Positions 49,026 through 58,041 are shown, numbered from the stretch's first letter. The stretch: DNA of 64,000 nucleotides from Deltaproteobacteria bacterium (GCA_029261855.1 JAJDAN010000042.1:124001-188000); one strand, 5' to 3'. The notes: a model not told the origin generated them from the letters alone. Numbers and translations: made by a program.

Positions 49026-51125
49026 CTAGTCGTCGTCCGGGACCTTCGACTCGTACTTCTCCTTCAGCTCCTTCTGCACTTCGCCGGGAGCCGGGAGATA
49101 GCGCGCGAACTCCATCGAGAATTCGGCCTTGCCCTGGGTGAGGGATCGCAGGTCCGTCGCATAACCGAACATCTCGGACAGGGGCACCTCGGATTCGGTC
49201 CGACTGTACCCCCCTTCCTCCGTGGTTCCGACCACGGTCCCCCGGCGCTGCATGATGCTCTTGAGCATCGCGCCCTGGAATTCCTGGGGCCCCTCGACCT
49301 CCACCTTCATGATCGGCTCGAGGATAACGGGCTTGGCACGACCGTAGAACTCCCGGAAGGCCCCCCTGGCAGCCGCCTGGAACGCCATCTCGGAAGAGTC
49401 GACCGAGTGGGACTTGCCGTCGTTCACGATGATCCGCATCCCGAGCACCGGGAAGCCGATCAGGCGCCCCTTGTCGAGGCACATGCGGAAGCCCTTCTCG
49501 ACGGCGGGGATGTACTCCGTCGGGATCGAGCCGCCCTTGATCTCGCTCACGAACTCGAAATCGGGCGCGTCCTCCTCGGCCGGGATCGGCTCCACGATGC
49601 CGGCGATGCGACCATACTGACCGGAACCACCCGTCTGCTTCTTGTGGGTGTAGTCGAAGGGAACGGACTTCGAAATCGTCTCGCGGTAGGCCACCTGGGG
49701 CGCACCGGTCTCGACTTCGCAGTTGTATTCGCGCTTCATGCGCTCGACGTACACCTCGAGATGCAGCTCGCCCATGCCGGAGATGATGGTCTCGCCGCTC
49801 TCCCGATTGACTTCCGAACGGAAGGTCGGGTCTTCGCGCACGAAGCGACCGAGCGCCTTGCCCATGTTGTCCGACGACTTCTGATCGACGGGCTTCACGG
49901 ACAGCGAGATCACCGCCGCGGGCACGTGCATCGAAGTCATCGAAACGCTGATGCTCTCGTCGGTGAAGGTGTCTCCCGATGCACAGTCGACGCCGAACAG
50001 CGCGACGATGTCGCCGGAGCTCGACTCCTCGATGTCCTGCATCTCGTTGGAATGCATCCGGACCAGCCGGCCCACCTTCACCTTCTTCTGGGTACGGCTG
50101 TTGATGATGGACGTGCCCTTCTTGAGCACGCCCTGGTAGACGCGGCAGTAGGTGAGCTGTCCGTAGCGACCGTCTTCGAGCTTGAAGGCCAGAGCCACCA
50201 CCGGCTTCTCCGGCTTCGGCTCGACGATGATCGGCGCCTCGTCGTTGGTGAGGTCGACCGCCGTGTTCTCGATGTCGAACGGCGACGGCAGGTAGCGGTT
50301 GACCGCGTCGAGCAGCTTCTGGACGCCCTTGTTCTTGTAGGCCGACCCCAGGAAGACGGGCGTCAGGTCCATGGACAGCACGCCGTTGCGCGTGGCCTCG
50401 TGGATCAGCTTCTCGGTCACGCGCTCTTCGAGGATGGCTTCCATCAGCTCGTCGGAGAACATGGAGATCGCGTCGAGCATCTCTTCGCGCGCAACCGCGG
50501 CGGCGTCGACCATGTCGGCCGGGATGTCCTTCTCGACGACGTCTCGACCCTCTTCCCCTTCGAAGTAGATCGCCTTCAGCGTGATGAGATCGATCACGCC
50601 CGCGAACTCGTTCTCGAGGCCGATCGGCAGCTGGAACATCACCGCGTTGTGGGCGAGCTTGTCGCGCAGCTGCTGGGTCACGCGGCGCGGGTCGGCGCCG
50701 GACCGGTCGAGCTTGTTGATGAACGCGATGCGCGGGACCTTGTAGCGCTTCATCTGGCGGTCCACGGTCATCGATTGGGACTGCACGCCCGCGACGCCAC
50801 ACAGGATCAGCACGGCGCCGTCGAGCACGCGCAGGGCACGCTCGACTTCGATCGTGAAGTCCACGTGACCGGGGGTGTCGATGATGTTGATCTGGTGGTT
50901 GTCCCACTCGCAGTAGGTCGCCGCCGACGCGATCGTGATGCCGCGCTCACGTTCGAGCTCCATCGAATCCATCGTCGCGCCGACTTCGTCCTTGCCGCGC
51001 ACCTCGTGGATCGCGTGGATCTTCCCCGTGTAGTAGAGGATCCGCTCGGTCAGCGTCGTCTTGCCCGAATCGATATGGGCGCTGATCCCGATGTTCCGGG
51101 TCTTCGAGAGATCGTTCATTGCCAT
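49026..51125 (-). CDS. fusA: Elongation factor G, spd/mtEFG1 type
   Basis: 699 residues, five-domain translocase GTPase. [20 protein letters not shown] (G1), [24 protein letters not shown] (G3), [12 protein letters not shown] (G4); domain IV has [16 protein letters not shown] and domain [49 protein letters not shown] is characteristic of the mitochondrial EFG1-like bacterial group rather than the common fusA (which reads AHIDAGKTTTTERIL and WMxQEQERG). ATG at 51125 (alternative 51119). No str-operon neighbours (rpsL, rpsG, tuf), consistent with an additional or relocated EF-G. Confidence 0.95.
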   Translation of the reverse strand: MAMNDLSKTRNIGISAHIDSGKTTLTERILYYTGKIHAIHEVRGKDEVGATMDSMELERERGITIASAATYCEWDNHQINIIDTPGHVDFTIEVERALRVLDGAVLILCGVAGVQSQSMTVDRQMKRYKVPRIAFINKLDRSGADPRRVTQQLRDKLAHNAVMFQLPIGLENEFAGVIDLITLKAIYFEGEEGRDVVEKDIPADMVDAAAVAREEMLDAISMFSDELMEAILEERVTEKLIHEATRNGVLSMDLTPVFLGSAYKNKGVQKLLDAVNRYLPSPFDIENTAVDLTNDEAPIIVEPKPEKPVVALAFKLEDGRYGQLTYCRVYQGVLKKGTSIINSRTQKKVKVGRLVRMHSNEMQDIEESSSGDIVALFGVDCASGDTFTDESISVSMTSMHVPAAVISLSVKPVDQKSSDNMGKALGRFVREDPTFRSEVNRESGETIISGMGELHLEVYVERMKREYNCEVETGAPQVAYRETISKSVPFDYTHKKQTGGSGQYGRIAGIVEPIPAEEDAPDFEFVSEIKGGSIPTEYIPAVEKGFRMCLDKGRLIGFPVLGMRIIVNDGKSHSVDSSEMAFQAAARGAFREFYGRAKPVILEPIMKVEVEGPQEFQGAMLKSIMQRRGTVVGTTEEGGYSRTESEVPLSEMFGYATDLRSLTQGKAEFSMEFARYLPAPGEVQKELKEKYESKVPDDD

Positions 51126-51346
51126 GATGGCCCGCCTCGTCCGCCGATTGGCTGGACTGATCGCCTGCAGACGCACGACCCGGCCACCCCCCGGTGCCGC
51201 GGTGCGTCGCTGGGAATCTCGTTTGCTGGGTTGGGTTTGGTGGACTTTCGATCTTAGTGGCCGCGCACTTTAGCGAGGTGACGCCGCTGGGGCGAGCCCG
51301 CCTTGGAACGGCGCGTCGAGCCCCGGGGGGAAGCGGCTCGAAATGG

Positions 51347-52108
51347 TCATTTGCCGGGGTCGCGCTCGCGGCCCGCGCGGCTAGAGCCCAGTGCGGCCCG
51401 CCGGTGCCACGCTTCGGCGTCGCCGTCGTACGCGTGTGCCGGCCCCACGACGCACGCCCGACGCGCCGCGCAGCCCACGCCGCAGGCGGGAACCCGGGCG
51501 GACGTCTCGAAGCAGGCCTCGAAGTCGAACGCGCGGTCGCCGACCGCTGCACCCGGGCAGGCGGCGACGCACGGCGCGGCGCATCCGGCGCAAGGGGAGA
51601 AGCCGCAATCCGGATCGCTCGCGGCGAGCGGCCGACTCGACGCCAGTACGGCGCGGATCGACATCCACGGTCCGTACTCGCGGTGGAGCAGAATGCCGAG
51701 TCGGCTGGGTGCCCCGAGGCCAGCGGCCTGGCCGAGGGACACGAGGTCGACGAAGTGCCCCTCGCGACGCTCGAAGTACAGACCCGACGCAGCGTCGTAG
51801 CCCGCGGCCTGTTCGTAGGCCACGGCGGCGCGAACGACACGGGCGAGGACCGCGTCCAGCGGGTCGGGCTCGGTCGCCGCTTCCGGCGCCGCCATGCAGC
51901 CCCGGAAGAACGCCGAGCCGCCGGTCGCCAGCACGACGATGCAGCGAGCACCCGCCAGCAGCGTCGGCGTGCGCCAGGGCGCCGCAACGCGCGCGTCGTA
52001 GTCCTGGGGAGAGAGCACCCCGGCGAGCCCCAGCCCCGCGCGCGCGACCGCCGGGTCGAGGCCCAGGGCCGTCGGACCCGGAGCCGCGGGATCAGCCGAG
52101 TCGCGCAC
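51347..52108 (-). CDS. [4Fe-4S] ferredoxin-type protein, QueG/reductive-dehalogenase-like domain
   Basis: 253 residues. Middle: GHFVDLVSLGQAAGLGAPSRLGILLHREYGPWMSIRAVLAS, the RLG...EYGP/W pattern seen in QueG-related proteins. C-terminal: FSPCAGCAAPCVAACPGAAVGDRAFDFEACFETSARVPACGVGCAARRACV, a CxxCxxxCxxxCP cluster motif and further Cys. It is shorter than QueG, so epoxyqueuosine reduction is not assured. GTG at 52108 overlaps the formyltransferase-like gene end by 17 bases; the track start is inside that gene. Confidence 0.8.
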   Translation of the reverse strand: MRDSADPAAPGPTALGLDPAVARAGLGLAGVLSPQDYDARVAAPWRTPTLLAGARCIVVLATGGSAFFRGCMAAPEAATEPDPLDAVLARVVRAAVAYEQAAGYDAASGLYFERREGHFVDLVSLGQAAGLGAPSRLGILLHREYGPWMSIRAVLASSRPLAASDPDCGFSPCAGCAAPCVAACPGAAVGDRAFDFEACFETSARVPACGVGCAARRACVVGPAHAYDGDAEAWHRRAALGSSRAGRERDPGK

Positions 52109-53015
52109 CGGGCTCGAGGCCGACTTCAGCGGCGGGAACCTTCTTGCCGTCGCCCACCCGCAGCTTCCCGATGGCCAGACGCCCGCCCAGGGCCGCCACC
52201 AGCAAGCGTCCATCTTCCAACCCGAGCAGCGTGCCCGGGGCCTCATTCCCCGCTTCGGGCAATAGCTGCGAGCCGAACAGTCGCACGGGCCCGCCGTCGA
52301 GACGCGCGTGCGCACCCGGGCTGGGATCGCAGCCACGGACTTGCCGGTCGATCTCCGCCGCCGGACGTGACCAGTCGATGCGCGCGACCTCGTCGTCCAC
52401 CAGGCCCTGGAAGCTCGCGCCCTCTTCGGTCTGGGCGGTGAAGGTCGCCGTCCCGTTCGCGATGGCGTCGACGGCCTCGACCACGGCGTCCACGCCGAGG
52501 GCATAGAGCTTGTCGAAATAGAGCGAAGAAACCGTGTCCGACGCGTCGATCGGGACGCCGCCCTTCTGCACGACCAGCGGCCCCTCGTCGACGCCCTCGG
52601 TCACCTGGAAGACGCTGACACCGCTCTCGGTCTCGCCGAGCATGATCTGCCAGGCCAGCGCCGCACCCCCCCGGTACTTCGGCAGCAGGGACGGGTGGAA
52701 GCAGATCGAACGGTGCTTGGGATGGTCGGCGATCTCGGCGGGGATGATCACCGTCGTGAAGGGAAAGACGTTCAGCTCGGCGCCGAGGCTCGCGTACTCG
52801 TCCACCAGCTCGGGGATCGCCTCGCCGCGCTTGCGGAAGCGCTTGTAGCGGAAGAGCCGATAGCCACGCTCTTCCGCGAGTGCCGCGAGCGGGTCCGGGC
52901 GCCCGCTCTCGGGCGGGGCGTAGACGCCGACCACCTCGTGGCCTGCATCCGCGAGACGTTCGGTGACGTCGCGTCCGAACGGGGCCTGGCCGAAGATCGC
53001 GATCCTGAGTCCCAT
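52092..53015 (-). CDS. Formyl-THF hydrolase/formyltransferase-fold protein (ALDH1L1 N-domain-like)
   Basis: 307 residues. RIAIFGQAPFGRDVTERLADAGHEVVGVY, LGAELNVFPFTTVIIPAEI and ICFHPSLLPKYRGGAALAWQIMLGE, then an OB-like C-terminal domain (IDWSRPAAEIDRQVRGCDPSPGAHA). The GAELNV and HPSLLP blocks match the hydrolase domain of 10-formyltetrahydrofolate dehydrogenase more closely than Fmt (the true fmt starts at 63783). His in HPSLLP and the later Asp are plausible catalytic residues. It probably handles formyl groups from 10-formyl-THF. It is followed by the coupled ferredoxin-like gene. Confidence 0.86.
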   Translation of the reverse strand: MGLRIAIFGQAPFGRDVTERLADAGHEVVGVYAPPESGRPDPLAALAEERGYRLFRYKRFRKRGEAIPELVDEYASLGAELNVFPFTTVIIPAEIADHPKHRSICFHPSLLPKYRGGAALAWQIMLGETESGVSVFQVTEGVDEGPLVVQKGGVPIDASDTVSSLYFDKLYALGVDAVVEAVDAIANGTATFTAQTEEGASFQGLVDDEVARIDWSRPAAEIDRQVRGCDPSPGAHARLDGGPVRLFGSQLLPEAGNEAPGTLLGLEDGRLLVAALGGRLAIGKLRVGDGKKVPAAEVGLEPGARLG

Positions 53016-53048
53016 GACAGCTCGTTCCTCGTCCGCGGTCGCCCGCGG

Positions 53049-53714
53049 CTACATGAATGCGCGACGCGTGCCGATCGTACCGCGCGTCTTCGCGGGAATA
53101 CCGTAGGCCAGGCTGTGCGGCTCGATGCAGCCCGTCACCAGGGCGCGCGCACCGATTACCGAGTGCGCGCCGATCTCGCTGCCGCAGGTGACCGTCACAT
53201 CCGACGCCACCCAGACGAACTCGCCGATGCTCACGGGCGCCGACTTCTCGGGCGTCTGATCGTCCACGGCGTGCTCGGAATCATAGACCCGGGTTCCGGG
53301 TCCGATCATCGCCCCTTCGCCCACGTCCACGCGTTCCTTGGCGGACAGCTGGCAGCCGTTGAACCAACAGTCGCGCCCGATCGTGAGGACGGCTCCCGGG
53401 TAGGCGACCAGGCGGATCTTCTCGACCTCGCAGCGCAGCCAGGTGCCGGCGCCCACCTCGACACGCGCGCCGCTGGCGACCTGGAAGCAGATCTCACCGG
53501 GCAGCCGTTCTGCCACCACGTCGGCACCGATCTCGAGCACCGCGCCCGGCTCGAGGTCGAAGCGCGCGACCGCCAGGTTGGTGCTGGCCGAAGGATGGAT
53601 GCGCAGACCGGGGTGGGCCCGTTCGAGGCGACGCAGGCGCGCGCGATCCCAGGCCTGGAGCGCGCGCAGCGCGAACCGCAACCACGCGCCGGGGACACCG
53701 GCCGCGACCGCCAC
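53049..53714 (-). CDS. Left-handed beta-helix (hexapeptide-repeat) acyltransferase-like protein
   Basis: 221 residues with hexapeptide-type repeats over most of the length: FDLEPGAVLEIGADVVAERL, ASGARVEVGAGTWLRC, YPGAVLTIGRDCWFNGCQL, VDVGEGAMIGPGTRVYDSEH, APVSIGEFVWVASDVTVTCGSEIGAHSVIGARALVTG. The end SLAYGIPAKTRGTIG is the usual closing segment of colanic-acid-type acetyltransferases. GTG start one base after the infA stop. Acceptor unknown, probably an envelope sugar. Confidence 0.85.
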   Translation of the reverse strand: MAVAAGVPGAWLRFALRALQAWDRARLRRLERAHPGLRIHPSASTNLAVARFDLEPGAVLEIGADVVAERLPGEICFQVASGARVEVGAGTWLRCEVEKIRLVAYPGAVLTIGRDCWFNGCQLSAKERVDVGEGAMIGPGTRVYDSEHAVDDQTPEKSAPVSIGEFVWVASDVTVTCGSEIGAHSVIGARALVTGCIEPHSLAYGIPAKTRGTIGTRRAFM

Positions 53715-53715
53715 T

Positions 53716-53952
53716 TCAGGGTGCGTTCTGGCCTTCGCGCAGCCGGAACGTGATGAAGCCGTGAGTGGGGTCGTACGGGGAAAGCCCGACCGTGACGCGG
53801 TCCCCCGGAATCACGCGAATCCGGAAGCGCCTCATACGGCCCGAGAGCTGAGCGGTCACGGTCTGGCCGGACTCGAGGGTGATCTGGTAGCGACCTCCGC
53901 CGAGGATCTTCTCGACGCTGCCGGTTGCCTGAATGAGGTCGTCTCGCGCCAA
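53716..53952 (-). CDS. infA: Translation initiation factor IF-1
   Basis: 78 residues, single OB fold binding the A site of the 30S subunit: ARDDLIQATGSVEKILGGGRYQITLESGQTVTAQLSGRMRRFRIRVIPGDRVTVGLSPYDPTHGFITFR. The Gly-Arg-Met-Arg-R-(F/N)-x-I core is clear. Start is TTG. Its usual partner genes (ribosomal proteins, secY) are absent, so this may be a relocated or second copy. It overlaps nothing but abuts the hexapeptide gene. Confidence 0.95.
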   Translation of the reverse strand: MARDDLIQATGSVEKILGGGRYQITLESGQTVTAQLSGRMRRFRIRVIPGDRVTVGLSPYDPTHGFITFRLREGQNAP

Positions 53953-54080
53953 ATCTCTCTCTTTTCGGACCCGCGTCGGATGCAGCCGCAGGGTCAGGTC
54001 GTGGAACGCCCACCGGAATCGAGGGCGGCGAGCAAACTAGCAGACAGGGCCGCTCTCGCGAGCAGACGATCCTCAGGTTC

Positions 54081-54109
54081 TTGAAATTGAAATTCGTTTT
54101 CAATAAAAT
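54081..54109 (+). promoter_or_regulatory. Near-consensus promoter with Fur-box-like palindrome in the spacer
   Basis: TTGAAA (54081-54086), exactly 17 bases, TAAAAT (54104-54109). The inverted repeat ATTGAAA-TTCGT-TTTCAAT (54086-54104, 19 bp) fills the spacer and resembles Fur operators in length, symmetry and AT content. This is the most AT-rich patch in the region. Confidence 0.8.
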
Positions 54110-54151
54110 CCGGCCTTCATCGTCCGCCCTGAATCGCGAAGGAGCCATCCA

Positions 54152-54496
54152 TTGCCCCGTCCCGCCCGTTCGAACCCCTGCTGCCGACGCTGCCGAAATC
54201 AGATCCTGCTCCGAAGGGCCGGGAGCCTCCGGGAAGCGGCTGCTCGGGAAGACGAGCCCATCCTGCTGCGCGCCGCGGTCTGGCTCGAAGGACGTGCGCG
54301 ACGCACCGGTGACCCCGCCCTGTGCCTCGAGGCAGGCCTCCACTACCTGGTACTCGCCGAGCATCCCGACGTGCTGGCCCAGACGGGACTCGCCCAGCAC
54401 TACCTCGCCAAGGCGGACGAATGGCTGCAGCGGGTCTCCGGAGGCGCACTCGAGGGCCAGCGAGAGCCGGTTGCTGGTCGAATCCCGCTCTCATAG
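54152..54496 (+). CDS. Small Cys-containing protein of unknown function, possibly iron-regulated
   Basis: 114 residues from a TTG start with AAGGAG seven bases upstream. The N-terminus PRPARSNPCCRRCRNQ has a CCxxC cluster. The rest is helical with a repeat-like LCLEAGLHYLVLAEHPDVLAQTGLAQHYLAKADEWLQRV. No family recognised. It sits 43 bases downstream of a strong promoter with a Fur-like palindrome and 46 bases before the enoyl-CoA hydratase gene. The strong translation and transcription signals argue it is real despite overlapping a longer shadow ORF. Confidence 0.65.
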   Translation: MPRPARSNPCCRRCRNQILLRRAGSLREAAAREDEPILLRAAVWLEGRARRTGDPALCLEAGLHYLVLAEHPDVLAQTGLAQHYLAKADEWLQRVSGGALEGQREPVAGRIPLS

Positions 54497-54542
54497 CGTC
54501 TCGCGTTCCCAAAAGGCGACGAAAGAAGCGACGAAGGAAGTC

Positions 54543-55314
54543 ATGAAAGAGATCCGGCTGGAGCGCAGCGACACCGGGGTCGTCACCCTGACCCTCAACC
54601 GCCCGCACCGGAAGAACGCGGTGGCAGTCGACATGTGGGAGGAGCTGCGGCGCATCTTTCACGAGGTGTCCCAGAACCCGGACGACCGTGTCCTCGTCGT
54701 CACCGGGGAGGGAGACGCCTTCTGCGCCGGGGGCGGACCTGTCGGCGGGCTCCGGCGACCTCCACCCGATGCAGGCCCTCTCGACGGTCAACACGGCGGC
54801 GCTGGCGCTCCACGAGATCACCGTGCCCACGATCGCCAAGGTCAACGGGGACGCGGTCGGCGCCGGCATGAACCTCGCGCTCGGCTGCGACCTCGTGGTC
54901 GCCGGCGAGAAGGCCCGCTTCTCCGAGATCTTCGTCCGGCGCGCGCTGTCGGTGGACTTCGGCGGCACCTGGCTGCTGCCGCGCCTGATCGGCATGCACA
55001 AGGCGAAGGAGCTGGCCTTCTTCGGAGAGATCATCTCCGCAAGGGAAGCCGAGCGCATCGCCCTCGTGAACCGCGTGCTACCGGACGACGAGCTCGACGC
55101 CTTCGTCGACGCGTGGGCCGCGAAGCTCGTAGCCGGACCGCCCCTGGCGCTTCAGCAGACGAAGAAGATGCTGTCGAACGCCTTCAACCAGGGCCTTTCC
55201 GAAGCCCTCGATGCGGAGGCCGCCTCCCAGGCGGTGAACCTCGCAAGCGAGGACACCCGCGAGGGCTTCCGCGCCTTCCTCGAGAAGCGGGACCCGGTCT
55301 TCAAGGGGCGCTGA
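54543..55314 (+). pseudogene. Enoyl-CoA hydratase/isomerase family gene with a one-base frameshift
   Basis: The crotonase sequence begins MKEIRLERSDTGVVTLTLNRPHRKNAVAVDMWEELRRIF and reaches GEGDAFCAGG in one frame. It continues in the next frame as ADLSAGSGDLHPMQALSTVNTAALALHEITVPTIAKVNGDAVGAGMNLALGCDLVVAG to the stop at 55314. The break is in a run of five Gs at 54729-54733; four Gs would restore AFCAGADLS. All other conserved regions are intact, so the lesion is recent or a sequencing error. The activity would be hydration of enoyl-CoA in fatty-acid breakdown. ATG at 54543. Confidence 0.88.
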
Positions 55315-55343
55315 TCCCGGGCGGGGTCCCGGGACAGTCGTAA

Positions 55344-55435
55344 TGGCGGAGAGGGTGGGATTCGAACCCACGGAAGGCTTGCACCTTCACCTGATTTCGA
55401 GTCAGGCACGTTCAACCGAGCTCCGCCACCTCTCC
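55344..55435 (-). tRNA. tRNA-Ser (anticodon CGA)
   Basis: Minus strand: acceptor GGAGAGG pairs with CCTCTCC, followed by G and an encoded CCA. The anticodon arm is CCTGA-CTCGAAA-TCAGG, giving anticodon CGA. A long variable arm and GTTCGAATCC T-loop are typical of serine tRNAs. Length 92 nt. Confidence 0.95.
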
Positions 55436-55475
55436 GCGGGGGCCGGAACTTAGCAACGGTTGGGCAGACAGGAAA

Positions 55476-55504
55476 TTGACCCCAAATCAGGCGGCCGGTA
55501 GAGT
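55476..55504 (+). promoter_or_regulatory. Sigma-70 promoter of the SRP RNA gene
   Basis: TTGACC (55476-55481), 17-bp spacer, TAGAGT (55499-55504). The predicted start, six to seven bases on, coincides with the 5' end of the folded SRP RNA at 55510-55511. Confidence 0.75.
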
Positions 55505-55509
55505 GACCC

Positions 55510-55647
55510 GGCCTGCGCCGAGTCGTGATCGCAGGGTCCCGCTCGAACTAGAGCTTCGTGAACCCCGTCAGATCCGGAAGGAAGCAGCGGCAGCGGGGCC
55601 TCGGTTGCGTGTGGGGGTGCCCTGCGGTCTCGAGTCGGCGTGAGGCC
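55510..55647 (+). ncRNA. ffs: Bacterial signal recognition particle RNA (4.5S type)
   Basis: The apical SRP motif GTCAGATCCGGAAGGAAGCAGC is present within CCCCGTCAG...CAGCGGGG. The ends pair: GGCCTGCGCCGA with TCGGCGTGAGGCC, and CGCAGGG with CCCTGCG. Ends are inferred from pairing. It directly precedes dnaX, a common arrangement. Confidence 0.93.
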
Positions 55648-55696
55648 GTCGACGGCCCCCAGTGAGATCCACAGCGTCGAAACCAGCGAGGCCCAT

Positions 55697-57691
55697 GTGA
55701 GCTACCAGGTCATCGCGCGAAAGTGGCGTCCCCAGACCTTCGACGAGGTCACGGCACAGAGCCACGTCACGACGCCCCTCCGCAATGCGATCCGGACCGA
55801 ACGCATCCCCCACGCGATCCTGTTCACGGGCCCCCGTGGCGTGGGCAAGACCACCCTCGCCCGCATCCTCGCGCGCTGCCTGAACTGCGAGAACGGGCCC
55901 ACGGAATCGCCCTGCGGCACCTGCTCGGCGTGCAAGGAAATCTCCGAGGGCCGCTCGACGGACGTCCAGGAAGTCGACGCCGCGAGCCGCACCAGCGTCG
56001 ACGACGTGCGCGGGCTGATCGAAGCGATCCGCTATGCGCCCAGCCCGGGCAAGTACCGCATCTTCGTGGTCGACGAAGTACACATGCTTTCGGCTGCGGC
56101 GTTCAACGCGCTGCTCAAGACCCTCGAAGAGCCGCCGCCCTCGAGCCTGTTCGTGTTCGCCACCACGAACCCCGAGAAGATCCCGTTCACCGTCCTCTCC
56201 CGCTGCCAGCGCTACGACCTGCGCCGGATCTCCACCAAGGAGATCAGCGCGAGGCTGCGCGCCATCGCCGAGGCCGAGGACATCACGATTTCCGACTCGA
56301 GCCTGCTGGCCATCGGCCGCGAAGGCGACGGGTCGATGCGCGACGCCCAGACGCTGTTCGACCAGGTGATCGCCTACGGCGGCACGGACGTGCGCGACGA
56401 GGTCGTGAGCGAGGTGCTCGACCTCATCGACCGCCGCCTGCTGCTCGAGATCCTCGAGGCCTGCGTGGATTCGAACCCCGCCGCCGTCCTCGAAGCCTGC
56501 GCGAAGGCCGCTTCCGGCGGCAGCGACCCCAAGCGCCTGTCCGAAGTGCTGGTCGGTCTGCTGCGCGACCTGGTCGTGTTGCGGGTCGCGCCGGATTCCG
56601 AAGGACTGGTCGAGGGCAGCGACGACGAGATCGCCGAGCTGCGCTCCCTGGCCGAACGCACCGAGCCGGCGCGCCTGCGGCGCATGTTCCGCGCCCTGGT
56701 GCGCGAGCAGGAAGACCTGGCCTGGGCGCCGGACGCACTCGCCGTCCTCGAGATGGCGCTCGTGCGAGTCGCCACCCTGGCCGCCGGCGACGACGTGTCG
56801 CGACTGCTCGGGCGCATCGAATCCCTCGAACGCACCCTGGCCGGAGGCGGCCCCGCCGGCCCCGGAAGCGGAGGTCGCGGATCTTCGGGAGGAGGTGCCG
56901 GCGGCAAGGCCAAGCGTTTCTCCGGACCGGGCCGCGACGCCACCCGTCCGCAGCAGCCGACGATCACCGCCGCCGCGCCCCAGAGCGGTGCGACCGCGTC
57001 CCAGGCCAGCGACAGCGCGGCGGAGCCGGTCTCCGCGGCGCCAGTGGAGCCGGTGGAGCTGCCAGCGACGGCGCCGACGACCTCGCCCGCCTCGCCCGCC
57101 TCGCCCGCCCCGACCGCCCCGCCCGTCGCGAGCGTCCCGGAGCCCAGCCCGACCGCCCCGACCCCGCAGCCCGTCACGCTCACGCCGCCCACGCGGCCCG
57201 CACCACAGACTCCGGCTCCGGCCCCGGACGCGCCCGGCATCGGTGCGCCCCTGGACATCGTGTTCGACCGGTTGCGCGCGCGCACCCGGGACGTGAGCGC
57301 CGGGTTGTTCGCGGTGCTCCAGAACGTGCGGCTGGCGGCGCGCGAGCCCGGCCTGCTCCGCTTCGAGACGGCCAACGACTTCGCGCGCAAGCGCCTCGCG
57401 GACCGCAGCGCCGACCTCGAGTCGATCTGCAGCACGTTCTTCGGCGAAGCCACGAAGATCGAGGTGGCGGAAGCCGTCACGGCAAGCCGCGCCGAGACCA
57501 AGCCGCACCACGAGGACACCCGACGCTTGCGACACGAAGCGCTGAACCATCCGCTCGTGAACACGGCCCTCGAGGTTCTCGAGGCCGACATCGTCGAGAT
57601 CCGTCCCCTCGGCACACGCGGACCCGTCCGGACCTCGGTTCCCCCGATGCCGGATGCCGACCTCGACGATCTGGACCCGGCCACCACATGA
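55697..57691 (+). CDS. dnaX: DNA polymerase III subunits gamma/tau
   Basis: 664 residues, clamp-loader ATPase. VSYQVIARKWRPQTFDEVTAQSHV is the N-terminus. HAILFTGPRGVGKTTLARILA is Walker A, CLNCENGPTESPCGTCSAC is the zinc site, VVDEVHMLSAAAFNALLKTLEEPP is Walker B, and LSRCQRYDLRRIS is the arginine-finger region. A Gly/Ser- and Pro/Ala-rich linker spans residues ~390-520, then a C-terminal domain (LDIVFDRLRARTRDVSAGLFAVLQNVRL). GTG at 55697; the track start lies inside the SRP RNA. No obvious AAAAAAG slippery site, so a separate gamma product is not predicted. It overlaps ybaB by ATGA. Confidence 0.96.
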   Translation: MSYQVIARKWRPQTFDEVTAQSHVTTPLRNAIRTERIPHAILFTGPRGVGKTTLARILARCLNCENGPTESPCGTCSACKEISEGRSTDVQEVDAASRTSVDDVRGLIEAIRYAPSPGKYRIFVVDEVHMLSAAAFNALLKTLEEPPPSSLFVFATTNPEKIPFTVLSRCQRYDLRRISTKEISARLRAIAEAEDITISDSSLLAIGREGDGSMRDAQTLFDQVIAYGGTDVRDEVVSEVLDLIDRRLLLEILEACVDSNPAAVLEACAKAASGGSDPKRLSEVLVGLLRDLVVLRVAPDSEGLVEGSDDEIAELRSLAERTEPARLRRMFRALVREQEDLAWAPDALAVLEMALVRVATLAAGDDVSRLLGRIESLERTLAGGGPAGPGSGGRGSSGGGAGGKAKRFSGPGRDATRPQQPTITAAAPQSGATASQASDSAAEPVSAAPVEPVELPATAPTTSPASPASPAPTAPPVASVPEPSPTAPTPQPVTLTPPTRPAPQTPAPAPDAPGIGAPLDIVFDRLRARTRDVSAGLFAVLQNVRLAAREPGLLRFETANDFARKRLADRSADLESICSTFFGEATKIEVAEAVTASRAETKPHHEDTRRLRHEALNHPLVNTALEVLEADIVEIRPLGTRGPVRTSVPPMPDADLDDLDPATT

Positions 57692-58035
57692 GTCCCCCGG
57701 ACCTCGCCGACATCCTGTCCAAGGCCCAGGAGATGCAGGGGCGACTCGCGGAGATCCAACGCGAGCTCGCCACCCGGCGCTTCGAGGGTTCCGCCGGCGG
57801 CGGCATGGTGACCGCCGTCGTCAGTGGCGAGCTGCGCGTGCTCTCCGTCGAAGTCGAGCCGGGTCTCGTGACCGGCGGCGACCGCGAGATGATCCAGGAC
57901 CTGTGCGCGGCAGCCGTCAACGCGGCGCTCGCGAACGCCCAACAAGGTGCCCAGGAAGAGATGCAGCGCCTGACGGGCGGCCTCGGGATCCCGGGCCTCG
58001 GTGGGCTCGGCGGCTTCGGCACGGGAGGCGGCTGA
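57688..58035 (+). CDS. ybaB: YbaB/EbfC nucleoid-associated protein
   Basis: 115 residues. LADILSKAQEMQGRLAEIQRELATRRFEGSAGGGMVTAVVSGELRVLSVEVEP is the YbaB fold (helix, GxV strands), and the C-terminus ends in a Gly-rich tail (GGLGIPGLGGLGGFGTGGG). Dimeric DNA-binding protein. Starts by overlapping the dnaX stop and is followed by recR after six bases, the usual dnaX-ybaB-recR order. Confidence 0.95.
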   Translation: MSPPDLADILSKAQEMQGRLAEIQRELATRRFEGSAGGGMVTAVVSGELRVLSVEVEPGLVTGGDREMIQDLCAAAVNAALANAQQGAQEEMQRLTGGLGIPGLGGLGGFGTGGG

Positions 58036-58041
58036 GCCGGG

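Noticed and set aside
54081-55343. 420-codon plus ORF overlapping the small gene and the enoyl-CoA hydratase
   Set aside because: Only its middle part (from 54543 to the G run) is crotonase; both ends are out-of-frame filler.
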